Assembly: GCA_964017155.1 (NCBI GenBank)
Contig: OZ024865.1
Location: 13,767,029-13,831,028 of the forward strand
Direction: 5' to 3'
Source of the DNA: Oasisia sp. SBJ-2009
Lineage: Eukaryota; Annelida; Polychaeta; Sabellida; Siboglinidae
DNA length: 64,000 bases
Under the pieces are notes generated by a model. The model saw only the letters and a program-made list of their open reading frames with translations, ran no database searches and was not told the origin of the DNA. Positions 57,517-64,000 of this stretch are shown piece by piece (the first letter of the stretch is position 1; each line of letters opens with the position of its first letter). Both the position numbers and the translations under genes were made by a program.

Positions 57517-57752
57517 ACCAACAGCTGAACAGTACACACAACTCAAACAAACATTTGCATTTTGACAGAACCACCAAACATTCACATTCGAATACGACCA
57601 CCAAATATTCGTATTCGAATGCGAACATCAAACATTCGTATACGAATGCGACAACCAAACATTCGTATTCGAATGTGACAACCAAATATTCGTATTCGAA
57701 TGCGACCACCAAATATTCGTATTCGGTGGTCGCGGTGTTTTTAAACGGATAA
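57517..57752 (+). CDS. Possible alternative terminal exon running into the 27-bp array
   Basis: The acceptor TTTTATTATATAG is followed by a phase-1-compatible frame starting QQLNSTHNSNKHLHFDRTTK. It then enters the 27-bp repeat (ATTKHSYSN-type peptide), ends VVAVFLNG and stops at 57750-57752, overlapping AATAAA. The repeat is open in most frames, so the length of the frame is not evidence. It could be a transposon-derived 3' end. Confidence 0.22.
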
Positions 57753-58488
57753 TAAAGTTTTTTTTTTTAAATCTTGAATTCGAATACGAATGTTTAGTGG
57801 TCGCATTCGAATACGAATGTTTGGTGGTCGCATTCGAATACGAATGTTTGGTGGTCGCATTCGAATACGAATGTTTGGTGGTCGCATTCGAATACGAATG
57901 TTTAGTGGTCGCATTCGAAAACGAATGTTTGGTGGTCGCATTCGAATACGAATGTTTGGTGGTCGTATTCGAATACGAATGTTTGGTGGTCGCATTCGAA
58001 TACGAATGTTTGGTGGTCGCATTCGAATACGAATGTTTGATGGTAGCTTTCGTATACGAATGCTTGGTTGTCGCATTCGAATACGAATGTTTGGTGGTCG
58101 CATTCGAATACGAATGTTTGGTGGTCGCATTCGAATACGAATGTTTGATGGTAGCTTTCGTATACGAATGCTTGGTTGTCGCATTCGAATACGAATGTTT
58201 GGTGGTCGCATTCGAAAACGAATATTTGGTCGCCGCATTCAAATACGAATGTTTGGTTGTCGCATTCGTATACAAATGTTTGATTGTCGCATTCGAATAC
58301 GAATATTTGGTGGTCGCATTCGAATACGAATATTTGGTTGTCGCATCGCATACGAATGTTTGGTTGTCGCATTCGAATACGAATGTTTGGTGGTCGCATT
58401 TGAATACGAATATTTGGTAGTCGCATTCGAATACGAATGTTTGGTTGTCGCATTCGTATACGAATGTTTGATTGTCGCATTTGCATAA
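57588..58488. repeat. 27-bp satellite in two opposite orientations
   Basis: 57588-57725 holds about five units of CCACCAAATATTCGTATTCG with GAATGCGA; 57780-58488 holds about 26 units of the same sequence on the other strand (TGGTGGTCGCATTCGAATAC, GAATGTT). A 55-bp spacer with a poly-T run separates them. Each unit contains the palindrome-rich TTCGAATACGAAT core. Because 27 is divisible by three, frames stay open on both strands. Confidence 0.95.
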
Positions 58489-58499
58489 TTGCAAGACAA

Positions 58500-59079
58500 C
58501 TAAAACCTTCGAATCATTTTAACAAGAATAGCAAGTATGATCGAATTTCCGGAAATCCCACAGTTGTGTGGGTGACGGTGTCGTTTAGTTACAACCTGGT
58601 CTCCTCTCCTGAGAACCCTAGTTTGAATCCTCAACTAGTTCTTTCACAATATTCCTGGATTCGTTAACGCTATATGTTGCTCCAGTTGTTTTAATTGTGT
58701 GTATAGTACCTACCAATGAATTATATACAATTGTAAATATTTGTTTACGACCTATCATTGATCAATATGTGTGGCGTGACTGAAACCTCACCAGAAACAT
58801 TTAGACATTATTTTATTGAAAGGGTTTTTCTAATCTTTGGATGTGTATCACAAAATAATATGGCAGAATTACATATAAAAATGTTTGCTTTGTTGCATTC
58901 CAATATCTATAGTAATTGATCATTATTTTAATCATCATTAATTTTTATATTGAATTGTTTCATAATAATTCTTTTTTTAAACGTTGCTTTCAAACAAGCC
59001 AAATTTACATGCACAAGTTTATGTATTAATTTCTGTAGCCATATTCTCGAAAGAGCTTCGTTGAATATTATACTTGCAG
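58500..59079. other. Unassigned
   Basis: No repeat, exon or element end recognised. Confidence 0.4.
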
Positions 59080-59185
59080 CATTCGGGAAAATGTCAGTGA
59101 GTGAGACACAGGAATCACACATTGAGTCTCCACTAGGCAACACAGAGCACGGAATTGTGAAGTTTGAAAACAAACCACAAAAGGG
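59080..59185 (+). CDS. Candidate exon, 106 bp, phase 1-2
   Basis: Acceptor ATTATACTTGCAG, donor GTAAGG. In phase 1 it reads FGKMSVSETQESHIESPLGN then TEHGIVKFENKPQK, hydrophilic with no domain. It could instead be a first coding exon beginning at the internal Met. In frame with the short terminal exon at 60024. Confidence 0.42.
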
Positions 59186-59289
59186 GTAAGGTGTTCCTTG
59201 ACAAGTTAAACAAGTTTTATTGCCAGTGATCTTTTGTAGGCATGCCTTCTTGAAAGAGAAATTTCTTATGTGGTCTCTCCGCATCAAAC

Positions 59290-59600
59290 ATACAGCTGCA
59301 AAAGACAAAACAAGGGCCAACAAGTCGTGAAGTCCTTTGGACATATAGTATGTTCGTAGATATTAAAGTTTTGGTGTATCGTAGTCACTGCCTACTCTTC
59401 ACCGTAATCACCTAATTGGCAAATAACTATTTCTGATGAACAGTAGTAGTGGCCTAAGGTACGTCTAATGCAAATAAAAATAGATCCTCAGTGGTTCGTG
59501 AGATATGGGCGCTAACGACGCACGGCAGAAAAAGGTGATACCGTAAGTCCATTTACAATGTACTTACGGTATCAAGTGATACCGTAAGTCCATTTACCTT
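59290..59600 (+). repeat. Orphan copy of the LRR-gene intronic repeat
   Basis: It shares AAGTCCTTTGGAC, TCTTCACCGTAATCACCTAA and GTGAGATATGGGCGCTAACG with LRR-gene introns near 14090, 18510, 19915, 20600 and 21000, but has no LRR exon beside it. A hairpin (GATACCGTAAGT pairing with ACTTACGGTATC) is at 59537-59573, followed by a second copy of its left half. Confidence 0.65.
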
Positions 59601-60023
59601 CCGCCCAAACAAAGGACTAGAAATACATGTGTAAAAGTACAAATTGTCGTAGACATTGACCTGGCTTCTCGTAGACAATCGAAGGCAATAGTTATGAAAT
59701 GTGCAAGTGAAACGACAACGGGAATAATTTTGTATCGCCATTATATCTTCTCTGTACAACTGTTACTCAGTTTTTGTAACACTGAAATCGGAGATAAATT
59801 CTAGGAATTATTACGGAAAATTCAAAACGGTAGGCTGTCCTGTGTCTGTTAGAGGGGTACCAGTTAATGAGTGCAATTGGCGTTCATTTATACAAACAGG
59901 TATTTTACATATTATACGTTCACTATATACATGCTTGTTTGCTTACTTCATACGTTCATGTTATAATGGTTGGCGTTGCTTTGGAGTCGGCTGTGTATAA
60001 CGTAACCTGTGCTCTTTCTTCAG

Positions 60024-60060
60024 CGTACAAAAGGGTGGAACGCCTGGGAAAAAACAGTAA
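60024..60060 (+). CDS. Candidate terminal exon, 37 bp
   Basis: The acceptor TGCTCTTTCTTCAG is strong. Joined in phase 2 to the 59080 exon it encodes GVQKGGTPGKKQ and a TAA stop. Another frame stays open across it to 60212 and could mean an internal exon ending at a GTAAGT (60108). Undecided. Confidence 0.3.
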
Positions 60061-60551
60061 TGCATGTCGTGGCTCCTGTCCTACCACACCGGGTACGACG
60101 TGAACATGTAAGTGTATACTGTGTCATTTGTGTCAGAAGTGAATTTATAGCACAGTCCAATTGTAAGAAAACGATTTCATCTCGTGGCGGAAAACTTATT
60201 GGTGTAGCCTAAGGATTCCTTTCGATAACTATAACAACGATAACCCCACAAGTTACGCACATACTGTTGTGTGTTTACTTCTGGTCGGCCGCATAACAGA
60301 TTCTTAGATATTTCGATGTAGAGAATAAAAATGAGCACCTGTGCAGGCAGTTGAAATAGTTTAAAGTAAAAGCTCAATCAAATTAACGTCCCGTTTTTAC
60401 TGCATAATATAATATATAATTAGTACATAAGTAAAAAAAAAGAGAACTTTTGATATTAACTGCTCATCATATCATTAATGACAAGTTAATTAGTGTTAAA
60501 TTTTGGATACGCCGAATTCAGCAAAGCATTCTCCAAACTTCGGCTGTATCA

Positions 60552-61102
60552 TTCGTTCGTTCGTTCGTCCGTCCGTCCGTCCGTCCGTCCGTCCGTCCGT
60601 CCGTCCGTCCGTCCGTCCGTCCGTCCGTCCGTCCGTCCGTCCGTCCGTCCGTCCGTCCGTCCGTCCGTCCGTCCGTCCGTCCGTCCGTCCGTCCGTCCGT
60701 CCGTCCGTCCGTCCGTCCGTCCGTCCGTCCGTCCGTCCGTCCGTCCGTCCGTCCGTCCGTCCGTCCGTCCGTCCGTCCGTCCGTCCGTCCGTCCGTCCGT
60801 CCGTCCGTCCGTCCGTCCGTCCGTCCGTCCGTCCGTCCGTCCGTCCGTCCGTCCGTCCGTCCGTCCGTCCGTCCGTCCGTCCGTCCGTCCGTCCGTCCGT
60901 CCGTCCGTCCGTCCGTCCGTCCGTCCGTCCGTCCGTCCGTCCGCCCGCCCGCCCGCCCGCCCGCCCGCCCGCCCGCCCGCCCGCCCGCCCGCCCGCCCGC
61001 CCGCCCGCCCGCCCGCCCGCCCGCCCGCCCGCCCGCCCGCCCGCCCGCCCGCCCGCCCGCCCGCCCGCCCGCCCGCCCGCCCGCCCGTCCGTTCGTTCGT
61101 TC
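60552..61102. repeat. Symmetric tetranucleotide array TTCG-TCCG-CCCG-TCCG-TTCG
   Basis: A few TTCG units, about 94 TCCG units (to 60941), about 36 CCCG units (60942-61086), then one TCCG and three TTCG. There are no interruptions inside blocks. The poly-RPSV and poly-RPPA open frames are by-products of the repeat. Confidence 0.97.
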
Positions 61103-61925
61103 ATATCCAGATGACGTTTCTGCCCATGCGCGGTAAATGTATACCCATCACTGTGCGAGAATAAACAGAGCATGAAACTGTAAATACCACGGACCATCCT
61201 CCCATGTCAGGTGTCACACAGACCGGTTACATCGGGACAACCCTTCACTCTACCCCTGCCATTCGTTACAAAACCCCTTTTAACATCTGCCAATGAAACC
61301 GCCCACGAGGGTGTGGTCGACCTCCGGCTATGTGATGTAATTTTTGGTGATTTCAGCCACACACCGTTGATGATACACTAAATGTTTAGGATGTGAATGA
61401 GTCGTTATGTACTGGGATTCCCACTAGTCGTGTACAGTCTAGAAATTGAGGCGGGGATTTGCACTGTTTCCACGGCTGGTGCGCAAGTCACTTGCTATAA
61501 TTGTATAGGTCAACTCAAAGGTTTCAGAGAAGGTCAGCCAGGGATACAGTAGCGCAACACAATGACACCGAGCTTGCAACGATGGCACTGGTTGTTGTTA
61601 AACTTCCCTGTGGTCATTAGTGTGAAGAGTCGCTTAAAATTGCATGTGATAATTTGAAATAGTATGTTTGTATACATCACCGTCATGGATTATGGCGCAC
61701 TGAAATCACTTGATCTACATTTGCTAACAAAACGTTTCAGAAACCTATTTGCCTCATATTAATTTCAAACAATTAAGTTTCCTTAAAGTTTATATGCACC
61801 GGATATTATTTAATTTATTAATTATTTGAGTGTTACGATAGTCTAGCGCATTAACATTCAGGTTACCCTCTACACTGGATACTGATAATCTTGAACTGAT
61901 TGTTGTGTGTTTTCTATTGCTGCAG
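61103..61925. other. Decayed MITE pieces, otherwise unassigned
   Basis: 61110-61190 (GATGACGTTTCTGCCCATGC, TAAATACCACGG) and 61640-61760 (inverted TGCGCCATAATCCATGACGG, ATGAGGCAAAT) resemble the two halves of the 52953-53432 MITE, more decayed. No exon was seen before the acceptor at 61925. Confidence 0.5.
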
Positions 61926-62035
61926 GAAGGACTGAGCACGGACTAAGCACAGACGATGCACGTGTCATTTCAAATCAGAGTTTCAGCACCAATCAGCTCA
62001 TGAGTTGCAACCCCACATATACTATCGTACGATAA
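61926..62035 (+). CDS. Candidate terminal exon, 110 bp, phase 1
   Basis: The acceptor TTTCTATTGCTGCAG is strong. In phase 1 it reads RTEHGLSTDDARVISNQSFS, then TNQLMSCNPTYTIVR and a TAA stop (62033-62035). It joins in frame to the 56445-56498 exon, giving a 3' end alternative to 59080/60024. Polar and Ser/Asn-rich, with no recognised domain. Confidence 0.45.
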
Positions 62036-62239
62036 ACAACAATGAAAACGTTTGTGTTGCGTGAACATAACAATTCCCCTGTTAGCCCCAGAAGGGGCTG
62101 CGTGGAGCCAAAGTATATATAATCTTCATAGGTAGTTTTGTCAGAACAAAATCTTGACATGCAAGTGAACGACGCTTTATGCGTCTGTTAATAATGTTTG
62201 ATAAGGCATATCCAACACGAGCACACACATGCATTGTAC

Positions 62240-62266
62240 TCACGCACAAACACACACACACGCACG

Positions 62267-62315
<49 letters not shown>
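62240..62315. repeat. (CA)n microsatellite with CG interruptions
   Basis: CA dinucleotides with CGCACGCACG interruptions, then a pure CA run. Confidence 0.95.
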
Positions 62316-62317
<2 letters not shown>

Positions 62318-62589
62318 TTAACCAACACCACACACCACATACCACCGACAAACAAAAACAAATACACCTTTTTCACTTTTGCTATTGTATTATTTAGTGA
62401 TACCGGTGATGTACGTACAAACACACATAGGGGTAGACCTATATGACCAAACATAACTCAACACAAACAGACACTGCACCACACCACACTATCCCGTACC
62501 ACACCACCCGACACCACAGTGACCACATTGCACATGAACAGACAAACAGATACAATATGGAATATATTTTTATGACTCCAAGATATGGT

Positions 62590-62692
62590 TATGCTGTAAG
62601 AAATTAACTTACCTTTTTTTAGCTGATGGGTCGAAATGTTATATGTTTCAAAAGATATGTCCCAAAGTAAGTTAATTTCTTACAACATAAAC
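62590..62692. repeat. Small inverted repeat, GTAAGTTAATTTCTTAC arms
   Basis: GCTGTAAGAAATTAACTTAC (about 62595-62614) is the near-perfect reverse complement of GTAAGTTAATTTCTTACAAC (about 62667-62686). The loop is about 50 bp. It may be a tiny MITE. No TSD was defined. Confidence 0.75.
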
Positions 62693-62699
62693 AGATACA

Positions 62700-64000
62700 A
62701 GTTGTTTACGTTTTCTCATATTAAATATTTCCTTTTTTATTTAAAACTATCGGTTTATGGAATGTTGTAAAATATGTTTTATCGTTAAATAAATATGATT
62801 GAAACATATGAACGTATGATTGACTTTTTATCCCAGTCACCAACTTGGTTTTACACAGGTTTTAATAGCAATATATTTTGCATAAAGGATTTTTTTTATA
62901 TGATGAAGTCCTACGATATATTGTTGTGTTGTATTATTGTTGATCAAATAAACTATCCCGGTTCTTGATGCTGATTTGATCATTGACGGCACTAAAACAA
63001 CATACTAGAGATATACATCTCCATATGCGTTGGAACTGGGGGCTTGGGAAAGAGGCCCCATTACATAATTTTATTTGTGTATGGAACTGGAGTTAGGAGT
63101 AGTCCCCCAATATATATGAGCCCCCAATATCTATGGAAGGGTGTGCCTTAATTTCTAATGTAGTATTGTTCTGTGGGAGCATCAGAGAGGATTAGCTATA
63201 TTTGGGTGTAATTTGACAATCCCTGTTTTCCGAGGTATTCATCCGAGACATGAAGACTAGTCAATCACACTCTGCGCTGTTATCGATGTGAGGATCCGAG
63301 TCAACGCGAACTCTCTCGTGGCGGAGCTGAAGCCTCGGCTCAACCCTTCCAATATTACTTTCGTTCTGACACCAGTTACTTCAGTTTGCATATAAAGATA
63401 CACGCATGTACAGACGCGCGCTTAACTAAATAACTCAGTCTCAGCACCAACGAAACAACTGTTTCATGATAATAAAACATTTGTTTTGACTATTTTGGTA
63501 CCGATTTTTTTCATTGACATTGTTCATTGTTAGATAGTTTTTTTCGAGGCGTGAGCCTAAACTGCAAACCTACCCATTTATAGCATAATGTATACTGAAT
63601 ATAATCCAGCAAGAATTATGAGTGTACACGGAGGTCTATGAATGTGCCGGTGGGGCAGTATTGTTTTACAAGCAGCTATTTCTGCTACATGGACATGTAT
63701 CGCCACCTGGCGATCACATACTAAATCAAAACTTCTTAAAATCGCCTACGAGACTGCTGAATTTTAGATCAATAAATCAATATATAGCACCAGACAGGGT
63801 GTCAAATACATTTGTATTTGAAAATATTTAGATAGGTTTTAAGTATTTATCGTTTAGGAATTAAAAGTGTTTGTATTTAAATATTTTGCTAAAGTATTGG
63901 AAGTATGTAAATGTTTTCAAATACATAGAGCATGCTTGGTTATTATTAAATTACAATTTAAAATACTTCTCTATGGAATTCTTAGAAGTCAGGTAATTGT
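62700..64000. other. Unassigned
   Basis: No exon with paired splice signals, repeat array or element end that I can support. 63830-63960 is built of loosely repeated AAGTATTTAAAT-type sequence. Confidence 0.45.

Noticed and set aside
57628..58494. Long frames of ATTKHSYSN, FGGRIRIRM and ECLVVAFEY repeats
   Set aside because: 27-bp array open in five or more frames; no frame shows preferential conservation.
60450..61197. Long poly-RPSV, RPPA and TDGR frames
   Set aside because: Translation of TCCG/CCCG tetranucleotides, open in all frames.

Overview
The window is nuclear DNA of an intron-rich, repeat-loaded animal. It has spliced exons with clear acceptor and donor sites, many non-LTR retrotransposon (LINE) remains, DNA transposons with intact target-site duplications (TSDs), a tRNA-like SINE, and long TA, CA/GT, TATG, CACTT and TCCG arrays. 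I see nothing prokaryotic. Ribonuclease-inhibitor-type leucine-rich repeats (LRRs), one per exon, and a death-domain exon suggest an invertebrate, perhaps a deuterostome such as amphioxus, hemichordate or echinoderm. The species cannot be settled from this sequence.

Layout. 1-5 kb holds a nested palindrome, a TTATTACATTATCGG minisatellite, a 600-bp dispersed repeat and a 2.5-kb transposon with 9-bp TSDs. 5.1-12.5 kb is one satellite that drifts from ~82-bp to 78-bp units and is split by a 2.66-kb decayed CR1-like LINE. 12.7-25.4 kb is the 3' half of a minus-strand LRR gene: eight single-LRR exons of alternating type, then a short tail exon ending in a CaaX-like motif. One LRR exon (16354-16436) carries a frame-breaking deletion. 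25-40 kb is mobile-element ground: a SINE, a TIR element rich in a 15-bp hairpin motif, a TTAA-targeting family with one copy nested inside another, an 8-bp-TSD hAT-like element, a 1-kb CACTT array and a LINE fossil.

From 40.5 kb there is a plus-strand gene candidate. A death-domain exon (40520-40787) ends in phase 1, and small phase-1-compatible exons follow at 54557, 55018, 56445, 59080/60024 and 61926. Its largest putative intron holds a giant head-to-head inverted LINE duplication (42.0-47.2 kb) with two hAT insertions in one arm only, a second copy of the 9-bp-TSD transposon, a long-TIR foldback element carrying an RTE-like fossil, MITEs and another CR1-like LINE. A 27-bp inverted-orientation array lies at 57.6-58.5 kb and a symmetric TTCG/TCCG/CCCG array at 60.6-61.1 kb.

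Functional reading: the two host genes point to an innate-immunity or cell-death type locus (RI-type LRR protein, death-domain protein), but they lie on opposite strands and nothing here shows that they work together. Most remaining sequence is mobile DNA, and several insertions can be ordered in time because one copy is interrupted and its partner is not.
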